64,000 bases of DNA from Anisus vortex. Lineage: Eukaryota; Mollusca; Gastropoda; Planorbidae. Made by a program: the position numbers and the translations under genes. Of this stretch, positions 1-10,081 are shown in pieces (within the stretch, counting starts at the first letter, position 1; each line of letters begins with the position of its first letter). The stretch is from contig OX421508.1 of NCBI GenBank assembly GCA_949126835.1, forward strand, positions 19,046,598 to 19,110,597, read 5' to 3'. The notes beneath the pieces are model-generated. The model was not told the origin of the DNA and made no database searches. It saw only the letters and a program-made list of their open reading frames with translations.

Positions 1-105
1 GTTCCTAACATGCTGGCTGTGCATTGTACTGGCCACACAGTCCTCTTGTGTGTATAAACGTGTGAGCACTGCTTCACTAGCTCCATGGACCAACATAACC
101 TTTGC
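1..105 (+). repeat. tRNA-SINE, 3' fragment
   Basis: This is the tail half of the SINE family seen complete at 3637-3912, 4411-4688 and 63555-63826. It shares the block reading 'ctggccacaca' and then 'actgcttcac' with them, but lacks the tRNA-like head, which would lie outside the window. Confidence 0.6.
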
Positions 106-771
106 TTTTAACAGCAACAATGTCCTTTCCATTGGTACATTGGCTGCATTAGCTGGAAATACAGTCAACCCTCGCTACTTCACAGTTTGAAATTTGCAGA
201 TTCACAACTTCACTATTTTTTTTAATTATATCATATGAGAAAATATATTGCGGATTTTCTGGAAATTTCAAAAAAAGTTACAATATATAAAGACCCAAAA
301 TTTTGAGTTAATTCCACAAAATATTTAGCTAATTCCATTAAAACATGTGTGCCTGTGTACTGTATGTACATACTGTAGATATCTGTACTGTAAAGGGTGT
401 TTGTTAAAACTTTACGTACGTAAAGGGAGAGTTTTAAAAGTCAAAATACATGTTAAATAAATACTGTACATATGGTGACCCTACTTTGCGGATTTTCAGC
501 TATCGCTGCCAGTCTCGGAACCTATCTACCATGATAAATGATATATCTTCATTTGGCTACTTTTGCATTTATTTAGAAATAAAAAGCATCGTGGACGAAG
601 TAGCGCTACTTATCTTAATATCCAGTGTACATTAACAAAATTGTTGTTTGTCTTTTAACTAAACAGTCAACTACAAAAATTATTAGAATTATAATGTCAT
701 CTTTATATTTTATTTTGTTAGACTTTAATACAGCCATGGTAAATGGGTATAACCACAACAATTATTCTTAG
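106..771. other. XPG intron, non-coding
   Basis: AT-rich intron sequence before the first visible XPG exon. At 162 it contains 'cagtcaaccctcgctact', which resembles the end of a pogo/Tigger-type element, but I could not find a matching second end. No coding signal seen. Confidence 0.4.
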
Positions 772-985
772 GAACTGCTTAGACTTTTTGGAATCCCTTA
801 CATTGTGAGCCCAATGGAGGCTGAGGCGCAGTGCGCCTTCCTGGACATCACTGACCAGACACAGGGCACCATCACAGATGATAGTGACATCTGGCTGTTT
901 GGCGGTCGCAGGATGTACAAGAATTTTTTCAATCAGAGCAAATACGTGGAGATGTACAGCTATGACAATATACACAATCATTTTG
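772..985 (+). CDS. ERCC5: XPG exon: I-domain active site
   Basis: Acceptor 'attattcttag' precedes GAA CTG; donor GTAAG starts at 986 in phase 1. It encodes [20 protein letters not shown] and onward. The two glutamates of EAEAQCA and the aspartates of TDDSD are the acidic metal ligands of the FEN1/XPG family. Confidence 0.95.
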
Positions 986-3900
986 GTAAGTGGTCTGTGT
1001 TAACTCTTGCCATACTACAGGGCTCATTTGGTTTGGGAAAACTGACTTGATTTTTCAAGTTTGGGTAAACTGACTTGATTTTTCAAGTTTGGGAAAACTG
1101 ACTTGAATTTTCAAGTTTGGGGAAGTTTGGGAAAACTGACTTGACTTTTCAAGTTTGGGGAAGTTTTGGAAAACTGACTTGAATTTTCAAGTTTGGGGAA
1201 GTTTTGGAAAACTGACTTGAATTTTCAAGTTTGGGGAAGTTTGGGAAAACTGACTTAAATTTTCAAGTTTGGGGAAGTTTGGGAAAACTGACTTGAATTT
1301 TCAAGCTTGGGAAAACTGATTTGAATTTTGGGAAAACTAACCAAGGTGTGGGAAAGTTTGTGATTCTCACAAAGCTGGACTTAACACTTGTTGTAAAAAA
1401 AATTTTCACAGTAAAAAATTATGTAGTTAAGAAGTTAAGAACTTCCATTAAGTTTATTATAAGTACTTTAAAAATATCCACAAACTATTATTTGGACAAA
1501 TTATATACACTGCCAGTAAACATTAAGAAATTAATCACATACCTATGAACATTTGTTTGTGAAATTTTTTTGTGATGGTTTGTGAAAAGTTGGGGAATTT
1601 TTTGTATTGATTTTAGAGTAAGAACCCTGGCACTGGCTATTTTCTGAAAGTGTTAACTGTCGCCATCCTGCCTCCCATTCTTAAAACTAGTTTTTCAAAT
1701 TACAAACATGCTTTATATCTAATGGTAGTGCCAGATACTCAAAATTTCTTTGGCATTTTGGTTTTGCTTGCAATAGTGTGACTTTCTTGTTGCTATATTT
1801 ATTTTTGTTTGCAGACAGCTGTTGACTAATATAGTAGTCAACTTTCCCTTATGTAGGTTTCAATAAAGGATAGGTGATGGATATATGTTTTACTTTTTCG
1901 CTTTGTAGGCTTGAGCAGACAACAGTTAATTAACATAGCCTTGCTCTGTGGCAGTGACTACACAGAGGGAATCCAGGGTGTTGGACCAGTTAGGGCATTG
2001 GAAATAATGGCAGAGTTTCCAGGAGATGGTCTCAAAGGATTACTGTTATTTAGGTATTGAAACACTCCTCATAATTGCTTTATATTTTTCACAATTTCAC
2101 CTCTTGTTGTTTATGATTTCTAGGGAGAAATATTTTAATGTATTCAATATAATAGCTTTGTGTTTAAATAGATTTTTATGTAAAGCAGATGCTAAGCTCT
2201 TGCTAAGACTGGTGTTGCTAGGTCTTATTGAGTTACCCTCTTAAATGTCTGTGATTATTTCTGTTTTCTTCAATTATTTCAATAACAGTATTCAATATGA
2301 AATGATATTATAAGACGTAACATAAAATAGTTTAGTACTAAATCGCTATTTCATAGCATAAATAAAGCACATTAATATACTGTAATCCAATTCAAAATAG
2401 TACAAACTCAAAATTCATTTCTTCAACTTGCTAGTTACAATAAAATATCTTAGCTTTTTTCACTTAAGCGCCCAGAGGTTAACTAACCTTCCTTGGTCTT
2501 CCTATCACATGAATTTACGTCCCTTTACTTCAACTAAATTACATATCTCACGAATTCCCCGTAATCGTGATTAATACTTCTCAATCTTAAATAGATTCTT
2601 CTAGAAAGGGATTTAAGGGAATCAATTAGACTATATTTTCATGGTAATTTAAATATTGCATAAGTTATTTAGCTGGCCACACAATCCCCCAGTGTGCCAT
2701 GGCCACAAAACTGGTGAACGCTACTTTGCCAACCCAATGAATCAATATGGTCTGTAGGGAATACTAGAGATAGATCTATAACAGGATATTTTGCCTCTAG
2801 CAGACATTTTTGTTATATTGAACTGGATCATAGCTACAGCCCTCAAGTCAGACGTCGCTGTATTTTCATTATAAAAAAATGTTTATGTTGTATATTTATG
2901 TTACCGAGAGGATCAATATAAGCAATTATATGTTAGTGAGTCAAAAAGTAAAAAGTATAAAAATAACCAGATCAAGAAAAAAGAACATTTTTTAATATCT
3001 TTTTTTTTCCATCGACTTTGACTCTGTTTTCTAGGAAAACACTTTCTTGGTAATAACATTAAATATTGTTTTATCGTGGTTGTTTTTTTGTTTTAAATAA
3101 AAAGTAATGAAATGTTTTACCCAACAGAAAATGGTGGGACAAAGCCATCAATAAGAGAACTGGAAACTCTGAGAGTAAAGTCAGGAAACGTCTGAAGGAA
3201 CTGAAGCTCATACCTGGTAATTATTTGTGGATCTGTCACTGTGTCACTTTGACCTTCTTTTTTTTTTAAACATTAGGATATGTGGTTATTTCTTTTCTCT
3301 AAAGAAATATTTATGATTCTTAAGGTAAAGAGTAGATCTTTCAGTGGTAAAGAAAAACATATAAAAGTTGATTTTTTTACTCCCTTTCTCTTAGCTCATA
3401 CTGTCTGTCTGCTTGTAATCTGCTTGTAAAGCTTTGCATAGATTTTTTGACCACTTCCCATCATCCAATCGAGCAGAAACTTGGGCAGCAGACTTGTGGG
3501 GACTTACAAAACATTCTATCAAATTTTTAGTTTATACTATAATTTAAATTTTTACAAAGAAAGGGAGTCTAATAAAAACTTGGCTTTTATAGGTTAGTTT
3601 TTTATCAATCTATATATGTATATATATCAAGTTATAGGGCATGGTAGCCGAGCGCGAGCGCGTTTGAATGTCGATCCAAACGTTCTGGGCTTAAATCCTG
3701 GTGAAGGCTAGGATTTTTTTCCCAGGACTTGATAGTGTCCCTGAGTCTACCCAGCTCTAATGGGTATCTGACATTACTTTAGTTGGGATAAAGTAAAGGT
3801 GTCTGAGCATCGTGCTGGCCACACATCCCCTAGTATGCCGTGGCCACAGAAACTGGTGAACGCTGCTTTATCAACCCTATGATCAGTTTGGTCCAAAGGG

Positions 3901-6900
3901 TACTTTACTTTTATATATATATATATATATAAAGTTGGATTTGTGTGTCAATTTTGATGCACATTGGTCTTGTATATAACTTGGTGAATTTAGGTTTTCA
4001 CGTGCCTACTCTGTAGCATAGTAGTTTGAATTCTATTCTGAAATCCTGGTGACCTGATTTCAATTCTCTTTAAGGTAGCATTTTTTGTTTCTGTAATAAA
4101 AATGTAGGCTAATTGTTACCTCTTGCAATGCCGGGCAATTTAGCTGGTAAACAATAAAACATGAAGGTTTTTTTTTTTTAATACCATGACAGGTTTCCCA
4201 AGTGAAGTAGTTGTTAATGCCTACCTGAAGCCGACGGTGGATGAATCAAGGGAACGGTTTACCTGGCGCTTACCTGAACTAGAAATGCTGAGAGAGTATC
4301 CTTAATTCAGCCATTGATGAGTCATGTTGACTGTGACAACAATTTATCATAGACTTAACCATAAAAACTCAAATTTATTTCAAAGAATTTTATAATATTA
4401 AGAACACAGATAGGGCACGGTGGCAGAGCTTCAGCGCGTTTAGCTTGCGTTCCAAAGGTTCTGGGTTCGGATCCTGGTAAAGGTTAAGATTTGTTCCCTG
4501 GACTGGAGTTGTTCCTACGTCTACCCGGCTCTGGTGGGTACCTGACATTTTTTAGGGTAACGTCATGGCTGCCGGGCATTGTGCTGGCCACCACACAAAC
4601 TCCTAGTATGCCGGGGCCACAGAAACTGGTGAGTGCCGCTTCACCGGCCTTATGGATCAATTTGGTCTTACAGGACAATTTACTTAAATAAAATGTTACC
4701 ATAAACCTTGCCTAAGTTATCAGATATTTCAGACAAGAATTTTAATCATAGAATTACCTTAATAACTCAAGATTTGATAATAAAGAATTTAATATTAGAC
4801 TTAACTTCAGAAACCAGATTTGCCAAAAAAAAATTTGGTTGGCCCAGGGACAAAACAGATCAGATTTTACTTCCTATGATGAAACAGCTGAATAAAAAAG
4901 AAGTGAGTGTGCTTTTTTTTGTCTGTTATCTATGTTTATTTAATTAAAGGACGATGGCTACAATGATTTATCTTAAAATCATTGTCATGCAGAGCCCACA
5001 CAAGCCTATGTAGTGCCCCAGGCAAAAGTTTCAGCGACGCCCCCATGCATACTGTAATTGCTTTGTTTAGTGCTATATTTATACTATATTTGCCGCCCCT
5101 AGAAGTGTTGCCCACGGGTATATGCCCCCCTCTGCTCCCCCCCCCCTCCAATGTGAGATCACTGTCATCATGTACTTTTCTAGTGAATAATTATTTTTTT
5201 TTAACCATGTTTCCTTTCTGTGTTTAAAACTATTATTTCACCAGTGAAGTAAATTATTTTTTAATTACTTTTTTTTTTCCCCATTTTCATTGAAAGCACC
5301 AACCAAGAATTTCTGCATTCTTTCAACCCGAATATTTCTCCAAGAATTCAAAAATTAAAAGCCAGAGGTTGAAGAAAGCTTTGGATTTGGTTAAGACCAG
5401 TCAACCAGCCAATGGGGACAGTTCTGAAAGTGAAACAAGTGAAAGTGAAACAAGTGAAAGTGAAGATGAAAACAAGGGAAGAGCAGCTGTTGGTGCTATT
5501 GAGGGGAGACAAGCAGGCAAAGCCAAAATGAGTTTACCCCACAAGGTTGTCCCCAGAAAAAAACAGAACAAGCGAGAACCAGAAGGTAATAGTTCTAAAA
5601 ATGTGAAGAAACAGAAAAGGGAGGGGAAAAGTGTGAAAAAGAGTAAAAAATTGTCTCAAGAATCTTCACCTAAAGAGACTTCGGAAAGTGTAGGTGATGA
5701 CTTTATAGCCAATATGGCGCTGAAGGTTCAGCTTGCTCAAACTGAGCTGAATAAGAAGCAGAACACTGGGACAGGAAGTGACAAAACGTTGCCTCACTTA
5801 AAGACTGGTTTTCATGCTAGCAAAATGTTAGTCTCCCTGGACCAAACAAAGCCTCGGAAAGTGATGAAGATAAAGGGGGGGAGGCTGAAGACAGGGGCCA
5901 TAAATCTGTCTGAAAGCAGCAGTGAGAGTGATTCAAATGATCAGCACAAAACTAAAGAGCATAAAGCCGGCAAAGTTAAAATCACTAGCGGTAGAAAGAA
6001 TGTTAGCGCCATTGTTCCAACACATACTCAAACACATAAAGTAACTATGGAGGGTGCAAGGAAAACCAGTTCTAAACACATCAACAAACAATGTGCAAAA
6101 GCTATGTTGAAAGTTGATAATGAAACTGACCCGTCATGTGACATTGAAGCCTGCTCAACAGAGCAAGGTGCAGGGGCTGTCAACGCAGCCACGATGAAAA
6201 CTCTTTCCTCAAGACCCGCAGCCCTTGCCGCTCTGACATTGAATGCTGATGCACCAGAGGGCGACATCAGCAAAGCAGACGTCTCCGTCATCAACAGGCA
6301 GAATCTGCCGGAGACACTGGCCTACCTGAACCAGAGAAGTAAAGAAGAAAAGTTTATATTGCTGCAACTGAAAGGCTGCCGGAGCATGAACGCTGTTGAG
6401 AGGAGGCTGGAGGAGTGTGAGAAGAGGCCAGTGCAGACAGGCAGCCCCACATCTAAACACACAGAATCCGAAGTGTCAACCTTTGAAGACTTACTCACTG
6501 GAATTGACACCTTCACGTCAGCGGAAGCCCACAGTCGCAAAAAGAAAAGAACTTTGGAAACGTCAAATGCCTGGAAGGAAGCTCAAGTGAAAAGTAAGAA
6601 GCTAGATAGTGAACTGGAAACTTCTGACAGGATGAAAGCATCGAAGGAAACTTCAAACAAATCAGCATCTTATGCCTTGAAAAGGTTGCCTAAAAAAGTT
6701 GGATTTGGCTCTAGAGATGAAAGTTGTGATCAATTGAACAGGAGCCATGAATTAAATTTAATATCGCCCTCAGAAGGCAGGTTTAAGTCGAAAAGAGCTG
6801 TGCGCTTTGACCGCCCCATCGGGGGGTCAGACGACGAGGGTGACTGCATTAGGAAAGGTGGGAAGAAGAACAAATTTAGGCAGCAGATGAAACATTTGAA

Positions 6901-7144
6901 CGACTCCAGGTCAGTCAGGGGTCATGGCGCTCTGCCCTTATCAGACAAGCAAGATTTTGTCAGAGGCAGAGCCATGGCTGGGAAAGGCAAAGGTAGGGGC
7001 AAAAACAGACAACCATTGGCAATGTCTGATTCTGCAAGAAGTGAAACTTTGGGTAAGGGGAGGAACGTTGAAGCCGAGGATTGCAATGATTTTGATCAAA
7101 TTACAGAGGCTGATCTAGGAAGTGACTTTAGTGACTGTGGTTAG
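772..7144 (+). CDS. ERCC5: XPG/ERCC5 endonuclease, 3' half of gene
   Basis: Structure-specific 3' endonuclease of nucleotide excision repair (Rad2/XPG family), acting in the nucleus with TFIIH, RPA and PCNA. Exons are 772-985, 1909-2053, 3128-3216, 4193-4295, 4818-4902 and 5297-7144. Together they give 2484 bases, 827 codons plus a TAG stop, and every splice junction keeps the frame. Seen: the I-domain metal site EAEAQCA, then [10 protein letters not shown], then the helix-two-turn-helix [13 protein letters not shown]. Next come the FGW motif in [17 protein letters not shown] and a PCNA-binding QPRISAFF at the start of the last exon. The N-terminal domain and most of the spacer lie before the window. 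The family call rests on colinear motifs across six exons and is secure. Unusual points are a C-terminal tail about three times the human length and a minor-class intron. Confidence 0.95.
1022..1345 (+). repeat. Minisatellite in XPG intron, about 38-bp unit
   Basis: About eight tandem copies, most 38 bp and some shorter, of a unit containing 'gggaaaactgacttga' followed by 'attttcaagtttgggg'. Each unit holds a short palindrome (acttga-attt-tcaagt) able to form a hairpin. The array starts 37 bases after the donor of the exon ending at 985. Confidence 0.9.
1909..2053 (+). CDS. ERCC5: XPG exon: helix-two-turn-helix
   Basis: Acceptor 'ctttgtag', donor AG|GTATTG. It encodes [20 protein letters not shown] and onward through [33 protein letters not shown] carries the last catalytic aspartate and the K+-binding helix-two-turn-helix loop. 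Confidence 0.95.
2054..3127 (+). other. XPG intron with SINE 3' fragment (2671-2765)
   Basis: The intron runs from GTATTG to 'acccaacag'. Within it, 2671-2765 is a SINE tail ('ctggccacacaatcccc', then 'aaactggtgaacgct') without a tRNA-like head. The rest is AT-rich with no signal I recognise. Confidence 0.6.
3128..3216 (+). CDS. ERCC5: XPG exon
   Basis: Acceptor 'ttacccaacag', donor G|GTAATT. It encodes [20 protein letters not shown] and then RLKELKLIP, aligning with the human stretch that ends LRTLQLTPGFP. Phase 2 in, phase 1 out. Confidence 0.92.
3637..3912 (+). repeat. tRNA-derived SINE, near full length
   Basis: The head 'tagccgagcgcgagcgcg' resembles a tRNA A box. A degraded B box ('tgggcttaaatcc') lies about 45 bases further on. 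After this comes the body with 'gagtctacccagctct' and 'aactggtgaacgctgctt', ending 'gggtacttta'. Six other copies lie in the window. Confidence 0.85.
4193..4295 (+). CDS. ERCC5: XPG exon before U12 intron
   Basis: Acceptor 'accatgacag'. It encodes [20 protein letters not shown] and then [15 protein letters not shown]. The donor is GA|GTATCCTT, a minor-spliceosome consensus, in phase 2. Confidence 0.93.
4296..4817 (+). other. U12-type (minor spliceosome) intron in XPG
   Basis: The 5' site is GTATCCTTAA, an exact U12 donor. The branch-like GACTTAAC lies at 4798-4805, about 13 bases before the acceptor AACCAG at 4812-4817, and there is no pyrimidine tract. Only this choice joins the exons into [10 protein letters not shown], which matches the family. 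A SINE at 4411-4688 sits inside the intron. Confidence 0.85.
4411..4688 (+). repeat. tRNA-derived SINE inside the U12 intron
   Basis: The head is 'gggcacggtggcagagc', the B box 'gggttcggatcc', and the body 'ctacccggctctggtggg' and 'cagaaactggtgagtgc'. Same family and orientation as 3637-3912. Confidence 0.85.
4818..4902 (+). CDS. ERCC5: XPG exon: FGW motif
   Basis: Encodes [20 protein letters not shown] and then MKQLNKKE, ending in phase 0 at GTGAGT. FGW-RxKTD is a strongly conserved XPG block. Confidence 0.93.
4982..5160. mobile_element. Possible small hAT-like MITE in XPG intron
   Basis: C-rich patch whose ends ('gcagagcccacaca', and 'gagcagag' on the other strand) suggest weak terminal inverted repeats. 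I saw no clear target duplication. Tentative. Confidence 0.25.
5297..7144 (+). CDS. ERCC5: XPG last exon: PIP box and long disordered tail
   Basis: Acceptor 'cattgaaag' then CAC CAA CCA; the TAG stop ends at 7144. The first codons give [14 protein letters not shown], a PCNA-interacting box matching human QLRIDSFF, followed by the conserved [11 protein letters not shown]. The remaining roughly 580 residues are low-complexity and charged. They include a triplicated ESETS/SESE acidic run, lysine-rich clusters such as [15 protein letters not shown] that could act as nuclear signals, [11 protein letters not shown], and the acidic end [14 protein letters not shown]. The human protein has about 195 residues after its PIP box, so this tail is unusually long. 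It is one uninterrupted frame of 1848 bases, which argues against a pseudogene. Confidence 0.93.
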   Translation, partial: HQPRISAFFQPEYFSKNSKIKSQRLKKALDLVKTSQPANGDSSESETSESETSESEDENKGRAAVGAIEGRQAGKAKMSLPHKVVPRKKQNKREPEGNSSKNVKKQKREGKSVKKSKKLSQESSPKETSESVGDDFIANMALKVQLAQTELNKKQNTGTGSDKTLPHLKTGFHASKMLVSLDQTKPRKVMKIKGGRLKTGAINLSESSSESDSNDQHKTKEHKAGKVKITSGRKNVSAIVPTHTQTHKVTMEGARKTSSKHINKQCAKAMLKVDNETDPSCDIEACSTEQGAGAVNAATMKTLSSRPAALAALTLNADAPEGDISKADVSVINRQNLPETLAYLNQRSKEEKFILLQLKGCRSMNAVERRLEECEKRPVQTGSPTSKHTESEVSTFEDLLTGIDTFTSAEAHSRKKKRTLETSNAWKEAQVKSKKLDSELETSDRMKASKETSNKSASYALKRLPKKVGFGSRDESCDQLNRSHELNLISPSEGRFKSKRAVRFDRPIGGSDDEGDCIRKGGKKNKFRQQMKHLNDSRSVRGHGALPLSDKQDFVRGRAMAGKGKGRGKNRQPLAMSDSARSETLGKGRNVEAEDCNDFDQITEADLGSDFSDCG

Positions 7145-9074
7145 CTTGACTTTTGTATTTGTTTTTGGCATTTGTATTGCATGTCTTTTGGTATATTATG
7201 AAAGCTATTTTGAAGTATTTATATTTGAATATATGTAATATATCTTATGCAGCTGATATTTACTATATTTAGGGTTTCCTGTGCCTATGTCCTTCAGATT
7301 TATTCAAATTTAAGATGTGCTCATTCATCAGAATTAAATTTATACACTTCATTGGTATAGAGTAATATAATAACCCTGAGCTCAGCAGTTTCAGTCGCAA
7401 GACAGGAGATTGTGTGTTCAGCAGCATCAGCCAATGGACTTTTCCTTCCTCGACTGACATAAGAACTGGATTGACACAGGGACAAAATCTGGCCTAAGGG
7501 AAAGAAAAAAAACCCCAAGCCATTTACCCTTAGAATGGCAGTCCAACTCCAACACTTTTGCTTATTGTTAACAAACGGCCTTTTGAACAAATTTATATAC
7601 TGTATATGGTATATTGACATTGGTGGACATTTCAATTATGTATTCACATAAATTGTATCATATGTTCTGTTTAAAATATGGTTATATACTTTTGTAATCA
7701 TTTAGAAATAATTTGTTTATTTTTGCTTATTTTATCTTTCTATTTAACCTTTTTTTTGCAATTTTCATTCATGTAATTTGATGTTTAGTTAATAGCATGA
7801 AGGTCATGTTTTCAACGTAATTTTTTTGTACCCACTAATCGAGTCGTTTCCAAACTTTTTCCATGCACTGCGCCTTTTTTGGAGTTTTTTTTTCCATAAG
7901 ACAAAGCCCTAGACGTCACATTTTATCACACTGAATTGAAAAAAAAAACATAACAAATAATTATGAACACCTTTGAAATATTACGAAGCACCCATTTCAA
8001 CAGCCAGTGGCTCCCCACGTCATTGAGGCGCACTATTTGGGAACCACTGGCCTAAGCTGATCTCAGAATTAGCACACAAAAAAGTACAAGTCTTTTCTAT
8101 AATAATTTAATTATCAACTGAAAACATGTTTTAGTGTAACCCATTAGTAGAAGATAATATGAGTGTTATAGGTATCGGATATATACTTCTTAGAGAACAA
8201 AACCTGAACCTAATTTGTGTCAAGTGGATATTTCACTAAGTATCCTCAGCATTCTGTGTGTGTGTTGTTGTTTGTGTATATTCCTTCCTGGCAATCATAT
8301 TGTTTATTAGGTCTGCAATCGTCATAAAATATCTGGCATTTATATCTGCTACTTATAATGATTTAGAATGTTGGACTGGATCCAAAACACCTGTTGCTAA
8401 ATACACATTTTTTTTACCAAAAGTATTATTTTTTTTTTTACATGACTTTTTCTTGGATTGTTTTTGTTTTTCTTTGCAATAGTATAAAAGAAATATAAGA
8501 TATTTACGCATTATAATTATGTTGTGAATTAGCTACGAAATGTTCTATAAACGTTCTATATAAGATAGGAAAATGTTTTCCAAGCACTTGCTACAGAAGT
8601 AGAAAAATAAATAAAACTGTTAATAAATACCTTTATTTTTGTTATTTTTGTTATTTTTTTTTTAAGGTTTTGTTAACCTTGTGACTGGTCATTATAAAAG
8701 AAATTTAGGCCTATAATAAATATATAATAAATATATAATAAATAGAGTCAAATATTGTTAATTTTTTTACATTATTTTTTGTGGCAGAATCATTTCAAGA
8801 CTAGGTTAAAAGCGTGTTTGTTAATATTTTTTAAACCTGCATACAAAGTGTATGTATCCTCATATTGACATATCATTCAGCCTGTTTACACACGTAGGTA
8901 AACAATAAATCATATTTATATAAGCTTATATAGGCCTATCGAACGCTGTGTTGCAACGGTGATAGAGAAACAAAATGAAATGGACGCTTACAATTACGCA
9001 GTTTATTTTAATAGTCCGGGGCCAAAATATATATTCTATAGGCCTGACAATGGCGAAGTGTGTAAACTACAACC
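7145..9074 (+). other. XPG 3' UTR and downstream spacer
   Basis: AT-rich sequence after the XPG stop, presumably 3' UTR and then intergenic. I could not fix the poly(A) site; AATAAA occurs at several places around 8605-8740. A MITE lies at 7841-8049. No other gene seen. Confidence 0.5.
7841..8049. mobile_element. hAT-like MITE, about 209 bp
   Basis: The left end 'gtttccaaactttttcc' with 'actgcgcc' is answered at the right end by 'ggcgcactatttgggaacc' and then 'actgg', forming terminal inverted repeats. The target duplication is not clear. Confidence 0.5.
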
Positions 9075-9590
9075 AAATAGAAGGTATTATAAGAGCAGAC
9101 ACTCTAGCGAAGCAAGCAGCAACCAACTTTCAACCTTGACACACCAGCATCATTCGACAGAGCCAAACAGATTAAAGAAGAATGGTTAAATTGTTGGGCA
9201 CTGGACACAACCGGAAGATGTCTTCCCACATATGCCCAAACCAGATGAAAATGATCCAATAGATGCCATATAACTTTACTTAGAGACAAGATCATGTGAC
9301 CATCTTTCGCCTGCGCACAGAACACATGCATCTAAACTCACACCTTAACCGCATCAAACCAGAAAAAAAGCGGCGGTATGCCCACTAAAATGAAACAGTT
9401 GCCCATCACCTTTTTGACTGTCCGGCACTGCAGGACATACGAAAGGTCTACGCCTCTCCAGAACACCGAATCTCTCTGATTCTCTCTAACACATTGTATT
9501 TAACACTACGAACAGCTACAAAAGTATGCAATTTCTTCAACATAGGCTCAGGTCAAAGGACAAGCGCCCATATACTAGTTGCTGTATCGG
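9075..9590 (+). pseudogene. Decayed non-LTR retrotransposon: RNase H end and zinc-binding tail
   Basis: Broken frames spell GIIRADTLAKQAATNFQP (RNase H C-terminus), then RAKQIKEEWLNCWALD. Next come IFRLRTEHMHLNSHLNRIKP and ETVAHHLFDCPALQDI, the usual last zinc-binding motif of I/Jockey-type LINEs. Stops and frameshifts occur throughout, so this is a dead fragment. Confidence 0.7.
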
Positions 9591-10081
9591 AGGGATGATG
9601 AAACCCCCGATATGCTCCCATTGAGAGTACACCGGCTGGCTAACACAGAATATGAATATGATATATTCTATATTTATTCTATTGCGCGTCCGAGGATAAT
9701 TGCACATGCGAGATCCACCGAGACTAGGTAAGGAGGAAGGAATGCGCGCAACAGCCCGTCTCGCCAAGCCTTGGTGCCTATAGTGTGGAAATTGTGCTTC
9801 CGGACGACATTTCAGGTATGCGAGCGAGCCACCACGTTAATGATACAGGGGAATTCCACAGGTGAGGAGAAGAAGTGTAGTACATGTACTGCGGAAGCCG
9901 TACCCTTTGTTACGCGTGTCGTAGGGTGGCTAGTCTCGAACAGGATCTTGGTGTGTACCCCCCTCCTTGATCAACACCTTTACATCGTCGCCCTGAGCGT
10001 AAGACCTGGAAAGCTCGTCCGGATTTTTAGGAAAAAATTATAGATCGGTGAAAAAAATTTACGACCCATAGCCCTCAGAGC
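9591..10081 (+). repeat. Unclassified 0.45-0.5 kb repeat, copy A
   Basis: First of three diverged copies of a GC-richer repeat. Marks are 'gctcccattgagagtacacc' near the start, 'cgagccaccacgttaatga' in the middle and 'aagctcgtccggattttt' near the end. Copy B follows directly at 10082 and copy C is inverted at 32110-32555. No coding potential is evident. It could be the UTR of a retroelement, since an RNase H gene fragment lies just after copy B. Confidence 0.65.

Noticed and set aside
5369..7144. Separate gene starting at the ATG at 5369
   Set aside because: The frame is continuous with the upstream PIP box and conserved KIKSQRL of XPG from 5297, so it is the last XPG exon.
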